From Williamsia muralis NBRC 105860 (GTDB taxonomy: Bacteria > Actinomycetota > Actinomycetes > Mycobacteriales > Mycobacteriaceae): 64,000 bases of DNA. The notes below the pieces were generated by a model. It worked only from the letters and a program-made list of their open reading frames with translations. It made no database searches and was not told the DNA's origin. A program made the translations under genes and the position numbers. This document shows, in pieces, positions 31,403 through 40,112 of the stretch (positions are counted from its first letter, which is position 1; each line of letters starts with the position of its first letter). The stretch covers positions 62,001 through 126,000 of the forward strand of contig NZ_BDAP01000003.1 in NCBI RefSeq assembly GCF_001598915.1, in the 5' to 3' direction.

Positions 31403-32983
31403 ATGTTCGACTCCCTCTCCGGCCGGTTGGCCGATGTACTGACCGATCTGCGCGGCAAGGGCAAGCTGTCCGACGCGGACATCGACCGTACTTGTCGCGA
31501 GATCCGTCTCGCCCTGCTCGAAGCAGACGTCTCGCTCCCGGTGGTCCGCGGATTCATCAGCCGCATCAAGGAACGCGCGAAGGGCGCCGAGGTCTCGGGT
31601 GCCCTGAACCCGGCCCAGCAGGTCGTCAAGATCGTCAACGAGGAACTCGTCACCATCCTCGGCGGCGAGACCCGCCGGATCCGGTTCGCGAAGACACCGC
31701 CGACGGTGATCATGCTGGCAGGTCTGCAGGGTGCCGGTAAGACGACGCTCGCGGGCAAACTGGCGTTCTGGCTCAAGAAGCAAGGGCACACGCCCATGCT
31801 CGTGGCCTGTGACCTCCAACGTCCCGGCGCTGTCACCCAGCTGCAGATCGTCGGTGAACGGGCCGGGGTACCGGTGTTCGCGCCCCACCCCGGCACCAGC
31901 GTCGGCGGCACCGGCGAGCTCGGTGTGTCCTCGGGCGACACCCTGTCCGAGCCGGTCGAGGTGGCCCGCGCGGGCGTCGCCGAGGCCAAGACCAAACTTC
32001 ACGACATCGTGATCGTCGACACCGCGGGCCGGCTCGGTATCGACGAAGAGTTGATGCGTCAGGCCAAAGGCATCCGGGACGCCGTACAGCCCGACGAGGT
32101 GCTGTTCGTCCTCGACGCGATGATCGGTCAGGACGCGGTGGCCACCGCAGAGGCGTTTGCCGAAGGCGTCGACTTCACCGGCGTGGTGTTGACCAAACTC
32201 GACGGCGATGCGCGCGGCGGTGCCGCGCTGTCGGTCCGGGAGATGACCGGCCGTCCCATCATGTTCGCCTCGTCCGGCGAGAAACTCGAAGACTTCGACG
32301 TCTTCCATCCCGACCGCATGTCGAGTCGGATCCTCGGTATGGGCGACGTGCTCAGTCTCATCGAGCAGGCCGAAGAGCATTGGGATGCCCAGCAGGCCGA
32401 GGCCGCGGCCACCAAGATCACGCAGGGCGAGCTCACCCTCGAGGACTTCCTCGAGCAGATGTTGATGATCCGGAAGATGGGGCCGATCGGCAACCTGCTG
32501 GGCATGTTGCCCGGTGCCGGTCAGATGAAAGACGTGCTGTCGCAGGTCGATGACAAACAGCTCGACAAGGTGCAGGCCATCATCCGGGGCATGACGCCCG
32601 CCGAGCGCGAGAACCCCAAGATCATCAACGGCTCCCGGCGCGCCCGGATCGCCAACGGTTCGGGTGTCACCGTCAGCGACGTGAACCAACTGGTCGACCG
32701 CTTCTTCGATGCGCGAAAGATGATGTCGCAGATGGCCGGCCGGATGGGCGGGATGCCCGGCGGGAACCGGAAGGTCAACCGGAAGAAGGGCAAGAAGGGC
32801 AAGAAGGGCGGACGGGGCCCGACACCTCCCAAGGTGCGCGGCGGTATGCCCGGGATGGGTGGCATGCCGGGCATGCCGGCCGGGTTCCCGGACCTGTCGA
32901 ACATGCCCGCCGGTCTTGACCAGTTGCCGCCCGGACTCGAGGGGATCGACGTCAGCCAGTTCCAGCGGCCGAAGAAGAAGTAG
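31403..32983 (+). CDS. ffh: signal recognition particle protein Ffh
   Basis: Ffh binds 4.5S RNA and signal peptides and brings nascent membrane proteins to FtsY. About 526 residues: N domain (MFDSLSGRLADVLTDLRGKG), G domain with GLQGAGKTTLAGKL, DTAGRLGID, TKLDGDARGGAAL, and a methionine-rich M domain (QMLMIRKMGPIG, MTPAERENPKIINGSRRARIA). The tail is rich in Gly/Met/Lys repeats (GGMPGMGGMPGMPAGF), as in other actinobacteria. It begins 4 bp after glnD. Confidence 0.96.
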   Translation: MFDSLSGRLADVLTDLRGKGKLSDADIDRTCREIRLALLEADVSLPVVRGFISRIKERAKGAEVSGALNPAQQVVKIVNEELVTILGGETRRIRFAKTPPTVIMLAGLQGAGKTTLAGKLAFWLKKQGHTPMLVACDLQRPGAVTQLQIVGERAGVPVFAPHPGTSVGGTGELGVSSGDTLSEPVEVARAGVAEAKTKLHDIVIVDTAGRLGIDEELMRQAKGIRDAVQPDEVLFVLDAMIGQDAVATAEAFAEGVDFTGVVLTKLDGDARGGAALSVREMTGRPIMFASSGEKLEDFDVFHPDRMSSRILGMGDVLSLIEQAEEHWDAQQAEAAATKITQGELTLEDFLEQMLMIRKMGPIGNLLGMLPGAGQMKDVLSQVDDKQLDKVQAIIRGMTPAERENPKIINGSRRARIANGSGVTVSDVNQLVDRFFDARKMMSQMAGRMGGMPGGNRKVNRKKGKKGKKGGRGPTPPKVRGGMPGMGGMPGMPAGFPDLSNMPAGLDQLPPGLEGIDVSQFQRPKKK

Positions 32984-32997
32984 CGGTAGGGGGCGCG

Positions 32998-34074
32998 ATG
33001 TCATTGCCGCAGTTGCACTTTCGCGGACGTAGCGTCGGCTCCGGTGAACCCGTCGAGTTCTGGGTCGATGGCGGGGTCATCACGAGGACTCCCGTCGCCG
33101 GGGCCACCACGATCACCGATGGCGGATGGATCATGCCGGGACTGGTGGACGCGCACAACCACGTGGGGATCGCGCCCGGTCTCGGCGTCACCATCGAACA
33201 GGCCCGGTCATTTGCTCACCAGGATCTGCGGGCGGGAGCAACGCTGATCCGGGAGGTCGGCTCACCGCTCGACACCCATCCACTCGATGACGACCCGACC
33301 TGCCCCCGATTCATTCGCGCCGGGAAACACATCGCGCGACCCAAACGGTATCTGCGCGACTACGGCGTTGACCTCGACGACGTGACAGATCTGCCGGCTG
33401 AGGTCGCTCGTCAGGCCCGCGCGGGCGATGGGTGGGTCAAACTCGTCGGCGATTGGATCGACCGGGACCTCGGCGACCTCGCGCCGCTGTGGCCCGATGA
33501 AGTGCTTCTCGAAGCCGTCTCGGTTGCTCACGACCTCGGCGCGAAGGTCACCGCCCACGTCTTCGGCGCACAGGCGTTGCACGGTCTGATCGACGCCGGG
33601 ATCGACTGCATCGAACACGGCACAGGACTCGACGACCACCTCATCGCACGCATGGCCGAACGCAATATCGCCTTGGTGCCGACCATGATCCAGGTGGAGA
33701 ACTTCCCGTCGATCGCCGACGGGGCAGATCGTTTCCCCGCCTACCAGAAGCACATGCGAAAGCTGTATGCCGACGCCCCGGCGACCTTCGCCAAGGCCAT
33801 CGAGGCCGGGGTTGCCGTGTACGCAGGCACCGATGCGGGCGGGTTCGTCGAACACGGCCGCATCGTCGACGAGATCGTGGCTCTGTCGAAGGTGGGTCTG
33901 AGCCCGGCGCAGGCCATCGACGCCGCATGCTCGGCGGCGCGCACCTGGCTCGATGCCGGCGTCCTCACCGATGGTGATCGTGCAGATGTCCTTGTGCTGG
34001 AAGCGGATCCACTCGACGATCTCGCCGCGCTGCGTGCGCCCGCGGCCATCGTCTGCGGTGGGCACGTGGTCTGA
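32998..34074 (+). CDS. amidohydrolase family protein
   Basis: About 358 residues of the metal-dependent hydrolase superfamily: the strand-1 motif VDAHNHVG (HxH), HVFGAQALHGLIDAGIDCIEHGTGL with metal-binding histidines and the late aspartate in GTDAGGF. The C-terminal ending (DVLVLEADPLDDLAAL) returns to the composite beta-sandwich. The closest type is imidazolonepropionase/prolidase-like amidohydrolases. It stands after ffh as Rv2915c does in M. tuberculosis. The substrate is unknown. Confidence 0.85.
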   Translation: MSLPQLHFRGRSVGSGEPVEFWVDGGVITRTPVAGATTITDGGWIMPGLVDAHNHVGIAPGLGVTIEQARSFAHQDLRAGATLIREVGSPLDTHPLDDDPTCPRFIRAGKHIARPKRYLRDYGVDLDDVTDLPAEVARQARAGDGWVKLVGDWIDRDLGDLAPLWPDEVLLEAVSVAHDLGAKVTAHVFGAQALHGLIDAGIDCIEHGTGLDDHLIARMAERNIALVPTMIQVENFPSIADGADRFPAYQKHMRKLYADAPATFAKAIEAGVAVYAGTDAGGFVEHGRIVDEIVALSKVGLSPAQAIDAACSAARTWLDAGVLTDGDRADVLVLEADPLDDLAALRAPAAIVCGGHVV

Positions 34075-34094
34075 TCTGAGGGTTTGCGAGCGTG

Positions 34095-34670
34095 TCACGA
34101 GGTGGCGCGGACGTGCGCTCGCTCGCCTTGTGTGCCGAAGAGGCACAGCATCTCGGCAGCCTCGGTCCCGGCGGCTCCCATCCAGTGCGGAACGTGGGTG
34201 TCGAATTCGGCCGCTTCACCGGCCTTGAGCTCGAGGTCCTGCTCTCCCAGGATCAGCCGGACCCGTCCGGACAGTACATAGAGCCACTCGTAACCCTCAT
34301 GCGTTTGCGGAGTGGGAACCTGGGGGCCGTGCGCGGGCGGGATGATCTGTTTGAAGGCCTGGATACCGCCGGCCCGCCGGGTCAGCGGAATGAAGGTGCG
34401 ACCATGCCGTTTGATCGGACGCAGATGGATCCGGGGATCACCGGTCGCCGGCGCCCCGACGAGTTCGTCCAGCGGAATGCCGTGCACCTTGGCCAGTGGC
34501 AGCAGCAATTCGAGTGTGGGCTTGCGGCCTCCGGATTCGAGCCGTGACAGGGTGCTCTCCGAGATGCCGGTGGCCTCGGACAGATCGGCGAGGGTGATGT
34601 CACGTTCCTTGCGCAGTGCTCGCAATCGTGGGCCGACCGTAGTGAGGGCTTGTTGTAGTTCGTCTTCCAT
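34095..34670 (-). CDS. XRE-family regulator with C-terminal cupin domain
   Basis: The 191-residue protein has an N-terminal helix-turn-helix (LRKERDITLADLSEATGISESTLSRLESG) shown here only in part as ITLADLSEATGISESTLSR, then a cupin sensor domain with HEGYEWLYVLSGRVRLILGE. These regulators usually respond to a small ligand or metal in the cupin and repress a neighbouring gene. It is divergent from a flavin oxidoreductase and the 73-bp spacer contains a palindrome likely to be its operator. Confidence 0.9.
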   Translation of the reverse strand: MEDELQQALTTVGPRLRALRKERDITLADLSEATGISESTLSRLESGGRKPTLELLLPLAKVHGIPLDELVGAPATGDPRIHLRPIKRHGRTFIPLTRRAGGIQAFKQIIPPAHGPQVPTPQTHEGYEWLYVLSGRVRLILGEQDLELKAGEAAEFDTHVPHWMGAAGTEAAEMLCLFGTQGERAHVRATS

Positions 34671-34692
34671 GCCTCGACATCGTCGTCCTCGT

Positions 34693-34707
34693 TTGCCGAT
34701 TCGGCAA
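34693..34707. promoter_or_regulatory. palindromic operator candidate between regulator and oxidoreductase
   Basis: ttgccga-t-tcggcaa is a perfect 7-bp inverted repeat with one central base. A second looser copy of the half-sites (ttgccg at 34714-34719, ttcgg at 34725-34729) follows. It lies 23 bp from the regulator start and 37 bp from the oxidoreductase start, where a shared autoregulatory operator would be expected. Confidence 0.5.
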
Positions 34708-34743
34708 GGATTATTGCCGGGCGATTCGGGGTAGTCGCGGGGT

Positions 34744-35703
34744 ATGACTACTGGGGAGCAGCTTCTCGGCGAATACGAGGTCGTCGTCGTGGGCGGCGGC
34801 GCAGCGGGACTGAGTGCTGCCCTGGTGCTGGGTCGCTCCCGGCGGTCGGTCCTTGTCCTCGACTCGGGCCAACCCCGGAACGCTCCCGCTGCCGGGGTGC
34901 ACGGGCTGCTGACCCGAGACGGGATCTCGCCGGAAGAGTATGTGGCGATCGGGCGTGAAGAGGTCCGGAGCTACGGCGGACACGTGGTGGATGCGAAGGC
35001 GCAGGCCGTCAGAGGCGATGTCGATCACGGCTTCGTGGTCGTTCTGGGCGACGGTCGAGAGGTGCGAGCCCGTCGGGTGCTCGTCACCACAGGCCTCATG
35101 GACGAACTGCCCGACATACCCGGTGTGTCCGAGCAATGGGGGAGAGGCGTTCTGCACTGTCCCTACTGCCACGGTTGGGAGGTTCGTGACCAGGCGATCG
35201 GCGTGCTGGCCGTCACCGAGCAGGCCGCGCACCAGGCGTTGTTGTTCCGGCAGTGGAGTGCCGACGTCATCTTGTTCGTCAACGACTCCGTGCGACCAAC
35301 CGATGAGGAATCGGCACAGCTCGCGGCCCGGGGTGTCCGCGTCGTCGAGGGCCGAGTTGCGGCAGTCGAGTCGTCTGACGGGCGGTTGACCGGGGTGCGG
35401 ATGGCGGACGGGACGGTTTGTGAGCGGGAGGTGATCGTGGTGATGCCCCGGTTCATCGCGCGCGCCGACTTCCTCGTCGACCTGGGTCTGACTCTCACCG
35501 ACCACCCCAAGGGGGCCGGGCGGTACATCGAGGCGGATGAGACCGGTCTGACCAACGTCCCCGGGGTGTATGTCGCGGGCAACGTGGCGAACCTGATGGC
35601 TCAGGTCGGTGGTGCGGCGGCCGACGGTGCGGTTGCGGCGTCCGCGATCAACATGGAACTTGTCACCGAGGACGCCCGCGCCGCCGTCGCGGCTGCGGGC
35701 TGA
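34744..35703 (+). CDS. thioredoxin-reductase-like NAD(P)/FAD oxidoreductase
   Basis: About 319 residues. The FAD motif EVVVVGGGAAGLSAAL near the N-terminus, a redox-active disulfide CPYC in LHCPYCHGWEV, a second Rossmann segment (DQAIGVLAVTEQAAHQAL, degenerate GxGxxA) and the late FAD motif VPGVYVAGNVA are visible. The CPYCHGWE version differs from the CATC of true thioredoxin reductase and is typical of the GliT-like/ferredoxin-thioredoxin-reductase-like dithiol oxidases. Its NADPH motif looks poorly conserved, so it may use oxygen or another electron partner. Likely controlled by the divergent cupin regulator. Confidence 0.85.
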   Translation: MTTGEQLLGEYEVVVVGGGAAGLSAALVLGRSRRSVLVLDSGQPRNAPAAGVHGLLTRDGISPEEYVAIGREEVRSYGGHVVDAKAQAVRGDVDHGFVVVLGDGREVRARRVLVTTGLMDELPDIPGVSEQWGRGVLHCPYCHGWEVRDQAIGVLAVTEQAAHQALLFRQWSADVILFVNDSVRPTDEESAQLAARGVRVVEGRVAAVESSDGRLTGVRMADGTVCEREVIVVMPRFIARADFLVDLGLTLTDHPKGAGRYIEADETGLTNVPGVYVAGNVANLMAQVGGAAADGAVAASAINMELVTEDARAAVAAAG

Positions 35704-35891
35704 CAGACCCATCGTCGGTGTGGTGTTCCCGACGGATTTCTTTTCGGGGCCATCCCTCTGGCAGAATGGGACGCTGGTTCGCCGGACCCGGCTAGACACC
35801 GACCGGCGGTCACACCACCGAACAGCAAAACCGGGCGCCCCAACGAGGGGGCGTCGCCGAATTGCACTGTGACCATAGAAGGAAGTAACTC
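35704..35891 (+). promoter_or_regulatory. 188-bp rpsP leader region
   Basis: No gene is supported. A short GC stem (cgcccc 35836-35841 with ggggcg 35848-35853) lies about 40 bp before the rpsP GTG, and a purine-rich site (gaaggaag at 35878-35885) is the ribosome binding site. A promoter for the rpsP-rimM-trmD operon is expected here but I could not assign its -10 and -35 with confidence. Confidence 0.3.
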
Positions 35892-36368
35892 GTGTCTGTC
35901 AAGATCAAGCTCACCCGCCTCGGCAAGATCCGTAATCCCCAGTACCGCATCGTCGTCGCCGACGCCCGCACCCGTCGCAACGGCCGGGCCATCGAGACCA
36001 TCGGTCGTTACCACCCCAAGGAAGAGCCGAGCCTGATCGAGGTCGACTCCGAGCGTGCGCAGTACTGGCTGGGAGTCGGCGCACAGCCGACCGAGCCCGT
36101 TGCAGCACTGCTGAAGATCACCGGTGACTGGCAGAAGCACAAGGGACTGCCGGGCGCCGAGGGCACGCTGCGTGTTGCCGAGCCCAAGCCCAGCAAGCAG
36201 GACCTGTTCAACGCCGCACTCGCCGCCGCTGACAACGGACCGTCCGCCGAGGCCACCACACCGAAGAAGAAGGCCGCCAAGAAGGCTGACGATTCCTCGA
36301 AGGCCGACGCCCCCAAGGCAGAGGCAGCCGCTGCCGACGAGGCCCCAGCCGAGGCCGCTGACAAGTGA
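35892..36368 (+). CDS. rpsP: 30S ribosomal protein S16
   Basis: About 158 residues from GTG 35892. The S16 core is at the N-terminus ([30 protein letters not shown], seen in parts as [38 protein letters not shown]). The C-terminal 70 residues form a lysine/alanine-rich tail typical of actinobacterial S16, longer than the about 80-residue E. coli protein. It leads the rpsP-KH-rimM-trmD operon. Confidence 0.96.
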   Translation: MSVKIKLTRLGKIRNPQYRIVVADARTRRNGRAIETIGRYHPKEEPSLIEVDSERAQYWLGVGAQPTEPVAALLKITGDWQKHKGLPGAEGTLRVAEPKPSKQDLFNAALAAADNGPSAEATTPKKKAAKKADDSSKADAPKAEAAAADEAPAEAADK

Positions 36369-36607
36369 GTGTTGTCGTCGCCGACGCCGTCGAACACCTC
36401 GTTCGCGGCATCGTTGCCAACCCCGACGACGTCCGCGTCGAACTGGTCACCGGACGGCGAGGACGTTTTGTCGAGGTTCACGTGAATCCCGAGGACCTCG
36501 GTAAGGTCATCGGTCGCAATGGCCGCACAGCCACTGCTCTGCGCACTCTGGTCACCGGAATCGGTGGCCGGGGCGTTCGTGTCGACATCGTCGACACCGA
36601 CCGCTGA
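36365..36607 (+). CDS. KH-domain RNA-binding protein (YlqC/KhpA type)
   Basis: The 80-residue protein contains the KH GxxG loop in [16 protein letters not shown]. KhpA-type proteins bind RNA together with KhpB and influence cell division and sRNA regulation in Gram-positive bacteria. GTG start overlapping the rpsP stop by 4 bp. The homologue Rv2908c occupies the same place between rpsP and rimM in M. tuberculosis. Confidence 0.93.
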   Translation: MSVVVADAVEHLVRGIVANPDDVRVELVTGRRGRFVEVHVNPEDLGKVIGRNGRTATALRTLVTGIGGRGVRVDIVDTDR

Positions 36608-36630
36608 CGCAGGACCGAAAAAGCGACGAG

Positions 36631-37155
36631 ATGGACCTGGTAATCGGCCGCGTCACCAAAACGCACGGCGTGCGCGGTGAACTGGTGGTCGACGTCCGCA
36701 CCGACGATCCGGAAGAGCGCTTTGCCATCGGGCAGAAGCTGCGAGGCCGTCTGTCCACCGGTAAGAACACCTTCGTCGAGAACAGCTACACGGTGACAGC
36801 CGCCCGGAACCACTCCGGGCGGCTGTTGCTGTCTGTTGCCGAGGTCGGGGACCGCGACTCCGCCATGGCGCTACGCGGACTGCTGTTCTTGATCGACGCC
36901 GACGAGGTTTCGTCCGGCGACGATCCGGACGAGTTCTATGACCATGAACTGCAAGGGGTTCCGGTGCGCACCGTCGATGGCGACGACGTCGGTGTGGTCG
37001 CCGATGTGGTGCATCTGCCCGCCGGTGACCTGTTGTCGGTGACCACTGACGAAGGCCGCGAGATCCTGATCCCGTTTGTCACCGCAATCGTGCCGACGGT
37101 GAGCCGGAGCCTGATCGAAATCGACCCACCCGACGGTCTGCTGGATCCGGAATGA
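36631..37155 (+). CDS. rimM: 16S rRNA processing protein RimM
   Basis: RimM assists 30S head assembly by binding S19. The 174-residue protein starts MDLVIGRVTKTHGVRGELVV, the typical RimM N-terminal barrel, and has a C-terminal PRC-barrel (EFYDHELQGVPVRTVDG, DLLSVTTDEGREILIPFV). Its stop overlaps the trmD ATG (atga). Confidence 0.95.
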   Translation: MDLVIGRVTKTHGVRGELVVDVRTDDPEERFAIGQKLRGRLSTGKNTFVENSYTVTAARNHSGRLLLSVAEVGDRDSAMALRGLLFLIDADEVSSGDDPDEFYDHELQGVPVRTVDGDDVGVVADVVHLPAGDLLSVTTDEGREILIPFVTAIVPTVSRSLIEIDPPDGLLDPE

Positions 37156-37862
37156 CCGACGAGGCGGGGCCTGCCATCCGTATCGGGGTGGTCTCGATCT
37201 TCCCCGACTATCTCGAGCCCATGCGAATGGCATTGCTGGGCAAGGCGATCGACAGGGGGATCGTCGCACTCGACACCTACGATCTGCGCGACTGGACGCA
37301 CGACGTACACCGCGCCGTCGACGATTCCCCCTATGGGGGCGGGCCTGGAATGGTCATGAAGCCCACGGTGTGGGGACCCTGTCTCGACGACGTGTGTCCA
37401 GACGACGCGCTTCTCGTGGTGCCCACTCCCGCAGGCGTCCCTTTCACCCAGGCAACCGCGCAGGAGTGGAGCCGCGAGAAGCACATCGTCTTCGCCTGTG
37501 GCCGGTATGAGGGGATAGATCAGCGGGTGATCGATGACGCCGCCAAACGCGTTCGTGTGCAGGAGGTCTCGATCGGCGACTTCGTCCTCATCGGGGGTGA
37601 GGTGGCCGTCATGGCGATGGTGGAGGCCACCGTTCGCCTGATCGACGGCGTACTGGGAAACGCGTCCTCGCATCAGCAGGACTCGTTCTCCGACGGCCTC
37701 CTGGAAGGGCCCAGTTACACCAGGCCGCCGGTGTGGCGCGGGCTCGAGGTACCCGAGGTCCTCCGCGGCGGCGACCACGCCAAACAGCAACAGTGGCGCC
37801 GCGAACAATCCCTCGCCCGCACAAGAGAGCGTCGACCCGACCTCCTACCTCCTGAGCAGTAG
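37152..37862 (+). CDS. trmD: tRNA (guanine(37)-N1)-methyltransferase
   Basis: TrmD methylates G37 of tRNAs to prevent frameshifting. About 236 residues of the SPOUT class. Motifs: VVSIFPDYLEPM, DDSPYGGGPGMVMKP, the knot segment FACGRYEGIDQRV, and SIGDFVLIGGEVAVM. It closes the coupled rpsP operon; a 77-bp gap follows before the YbaB-like gene. Confidence 0.95.
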   Translation: MTDEAGPAIRIGVVSIFPDYLEPMRMALLGKAIDRGIVALDTYDLRDWTHDVHRAVDDSPYGGGPGMVMKPTVWGPCLDDVCPDDALLVVPTPAGVPFTQATAQEWSREKHIVFACGRYEGIDQRVIDDAAKRVRVQEVSIGDFVLIGGEVAVMAMVEATVRLIDGVLGNASSHQQDSFSDGLLEGPSYTRPPVWRGLEVPEVLRGGDHAKQQQWRREQSLARTRERRPDLLPPEQ

Positions 37863-37939
37863 GACCACACCGCGCTGCCACCGATCGAGCGTTGGCCACC
37901 CGATTCGGGTTAACATCTGCGACGCGAGGGGGGACGTTG

Positions 37940-38290
37940 ATGGGGATCGAGCCCGGGCAGGTGGATATCGGCAACAGCGCGTTGGCGGCTGTGCTGATCG
38001 AGGTGGATGAACAGCGCGACCGTCTTCGTGTGCTGTCCGAGGAGATGCGCGGGACAACCGTCGAGGCGACATCAAAGGACCGCCTCATCACGGTGGTGAT
38101 CAACGCGCGGGGATTGCTCACCGACCTGTCGATCGACCCCCTGGCGATGCGACGTTACCGCGCTGGCCAGCTCGCCGATGAGATCGCTCTCCTGGTGCGG
38201 CGCGCTGACGACGAGCTCACCGAACGAAGGAACCGGTTGGCCGGGGAACTCGTCCAATACCAAGGCCCAGGGTATTCGGATCTTTACTGA
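37940..38290 (+). CDS. YbaB/EbfC-like nucleoid protein
   Basis: About 116 residues, with the fold pattern of YbaB/EbfC proteins: an N-terminal helix, three strands (VEATSKDRLITVVINARGLLTDLSID, visible as GTTVEATSKDRLITVVIN) and a long C-terminal helix (ADEIALLVRRADDELTERR). Canonical YbaB is encoded by recR; additional copies in actinobacteria are often found next to WXG100 or ESX-associated genes, as here. The ATG at 37940 is chosen. DNA binding is a family inference. Confidence 0.7.
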   Translation: MGIEPGQVDIGNSALAAVLIEVDEQRDRLRVLSEEMRGTTVEATSKDRLITVVINARGLLTDLSIDPLAMRRYRAGQLADEIALLVRRADDELTERRNRLAGELVQYQGPGYSDLY

Positions 38291-38332
38291 CGGCGGCCGG
38301 GTTGAGGGATGCGGCAGCGGGGGAGCAGGCCA

Positions 38333-38659
38333 ATGTACGGAACCGGATCGTTTCGGCTCGATGACGCAGCGGCGCGTGCAGGTGCTGATGAGTTCGCTTC
38401 GCTGATCGGCGAGATCGACTCGATCCGCGAAGAAGTTGCTGCCGTCGACGCCGAGCTGAGGGCACGCTGCTCGTCCCACGTCGGTGGCGCCATCTTCATG
38501 GTCGGCGCAGCGCACCTCTCACACGCGACCGCATCGGTTCTGGATCAGCTCCGACTATCCCTGGCGGACCATGCCGACGACATCGGCCGCGCATGCACCG
38601 ACCTGCAGTCCGCCGATCTCGGCGTGCCCCTTCCTGCACCTGGAGCCGAGCGGTGCTGA
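38333..38659 (+). CDS. WXG100/EspC-like small helical protein
   Basis: About 108 residues, mostly two predicted helices separated near residue 50 (ARCSSHVGGAIF). The pattern, with DDAAARAGADEFASLIGE at the start and a second helix ASVLDQLRLSLADHADDIGR, resembles EspC-type ESX secretion-associated proteins; a strict WxG turn is absent. No signal peptide. It lies between a YbaB-like gene and a larger EspA/toxin-like gene whose GTG start overlaps its stop. Secretion by a type VII system is an inference; no ESX core gene is in the window. Confidence 0.55.
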   Translation: MYGTGSFRLDDAAARAGADEFASLIGEIDSIREEVAAVDAELRARCSSHVGGAIFMVGAAHLSHATASVLDQLRLSLADHADDIGRACTDLQSADLGVPLPAPGAERC

Positions 38660-39672
38660 CCACGCCGGGTGAGCAGGTCGAACGGCTCCTGCGCGATGCC
38701 TGGCCGGCGATCGACCCAGACATGATCGGTCGGTCGGTTGAACGGTATCGTGTTGTGGCGCAACGGCTTTTCGCCCTGCAGTCCGCCATCGAGGCGACTA
38801 CCGCAGAGGTCGCCGCCGCAATGGACGGCCGGACAGGCAGCGCCCTGGCGGCGAAGGCGACTGCCCTCGCGGACCACGCGGCAACGGCAGCGCATCTGGT
38901 CGGCGCCGAATCAGACCTCGCAGCCCGATTCTCCGACTTGGTGGTACTGACCCACGAGCGACTCACCGTGGCCGCGGCAATGGCGGATCGAGACCTGCAG
39001 GCGGCGCAGGTGGTAGATGTGACGACGGGCGACATCACCGCGGCCATGGGCGCCGAACACGCCGCTGCCACCGTGCTGGCCGCCGTCGCCGGCGATTTCG
39101 AATCCGGTAGTCGCGAACTCGCTGACACCGCTGCGGCCCACGCCGCTGAGCAGCGTGACAGCGAACACGGCCAGACAACGGGCAACGCCGCCGGCGCACC
39201 GATGATGCCCGGCGCCCTGATGGGGGCAGGCTCGGCAATGGCCGCGGCAGCCGGGAAGATGCGCGGCGGCGACCTGCCCTCTGCCACGGATGTCTCGGCC
39301 GCAGACGTCTCGATGTTGCAGACCCGGGCCGCGCATCTGTCCTCGATGCAGCCACCCGAGGTGGCCCCATGGATCCGAATCGCCGTGGGACTCGGGCAAG
39401 ACCACGACGGACGCCGCGTGGTCGTGGTGGGTACCAGTGAACCCGGCGGCTACCTTCGGCCGGGGACGGTGCCCGAACCGAACGAGGTCGTCGTCGGTGA
39501 CGGCAGGTCCCCTGAACTGGTGATCGTCGACTATCTCGCCGCCCGGGACCTCGTCCCGTTGGCGGTCTGCGCCGCCACACCTCCCACTCCCGAGGTCCGC
39601 TCACAGCTCACAGATGCCGGTGTCACCACATCGTCGGGCGACGAGGGTACCGGCCAGGGGGACGGGCAATGA
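38653..39672 (+). CDS. type VII-associated protein with degenerate deaminase-like C-terminus
   Basis: About 339 residues from GTG 38653. Residues 1-160 are alanine-rich helices without tryptophan-rich motifs, similar to the helical leaders of ESX substrates. A Gly/Ala/Met linker (GAPMMPGALMGAGSAM) follows. The last 90 residues (VVVVGTSEPGGYLRPG, NEVVVGDGRSPELVIVDYL, PLAVCAATPPTPEV) look like a deaminase domain of polymorphic toxins, in which HAE and CPxC bind zinc. Here the histidine and both cysteines are replaced, while the glutamate remains, so it would not be catalytic. Domain assignment is from memory and tentative. Confidence 0.5.
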   Translation: MLTTPGEQVERLLRDAWPAIDPDMIGRSVERYRVVAQRLFALQSAIEATTAEVAAAMDGRTGSALAAKATALADHAATAAHLVGAESDLAARFSDLVVLTHERLTVAAAMADRDLQAAQVVDVTTGDITAAMGAEHAAATVLAAVAGDFESGSRELADTAAAHAAEQRDSEHGQTTGNAAGAPMMPGALMGAGSAMAAAAGKMRGGDLPSATDVSAADVSMLQTRAAHLSSMQPPEVAPWIRIAVGLGQDHDGRRVVVVGTSEPGGYLRPGTVPEPNEVVVGDGRSPELVIVDYLAARDLVPLAVCAATPPTPEVRSQLTDAGVTTSSGDEGTGQGDGQ

Positions 39673-40103
39673 GTGCTCACCGCATCGATGTCCTGGCCTC
39701 GGGGGTTGCCGGACTCGTGGATCGGGTGAACCCCCGGCACATCAGCCGAACCGGCCTACTCGCTGCGGTGATGGCCCTCGACGCTGCGTCGGTACGTACC
39801 GAGGGTCCGGTCACCGACGCGCTGAGCTGCTGGCGAAACGGCAGACCGCTGAGCCCGGCACAGAAGCTGGCCATCGCATCCCTTCGAGGGCGGTTCGATG
39901 CGGCAGCTTTTGCAGCGTCTCATGCGGGCCGGTCAGCCGAGTACCGGACAGAGTTCGCGCGAGCGCGAGCGCTTGCAGCAGTGGAGTTCGGAACCGCGGG
40001 CACGGGGCGGGAAGGGCTCCGCGAAGTGGTGTGTGAGGCGGCCGCAGCGATGGGGTCGACGTCTTTGGTCGCAAACCTCCTGCGCGACCACGTCGGCGAC
40101 TAA
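39669..40103 (+). CDS. unknown protein coupled to the type VII-like cluster
   Basis: About 144 residues, all-alpha by appearance, alanine-rich (LLAAVMALDAASVR, LSPAQKLAIASLRGRFDAAA). No signal peptide, membrane segment or motif is recognised. Its ATG overlaps the stop of the preceding gene (atga), so it is made together with the deaminase-like protein. A chaperone or partner role would suit the position but nothing in the sequence proves it. Confidence 0.6.
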   Translation: MSAHRIDVLASGVAGLVDRVNPRHISRTGLLAAVMALDAASVRTEGPVTDALSCWRNGRPLSPAQKLAIASLRGRFDAAAFAASHAGRSAEYRTEFARARALAAVEFGTAGTGREGLREVVCEAAAAMGSTSLVANLLRDHVGD

Positions 40104-40112
40104 TCTCAGCGG

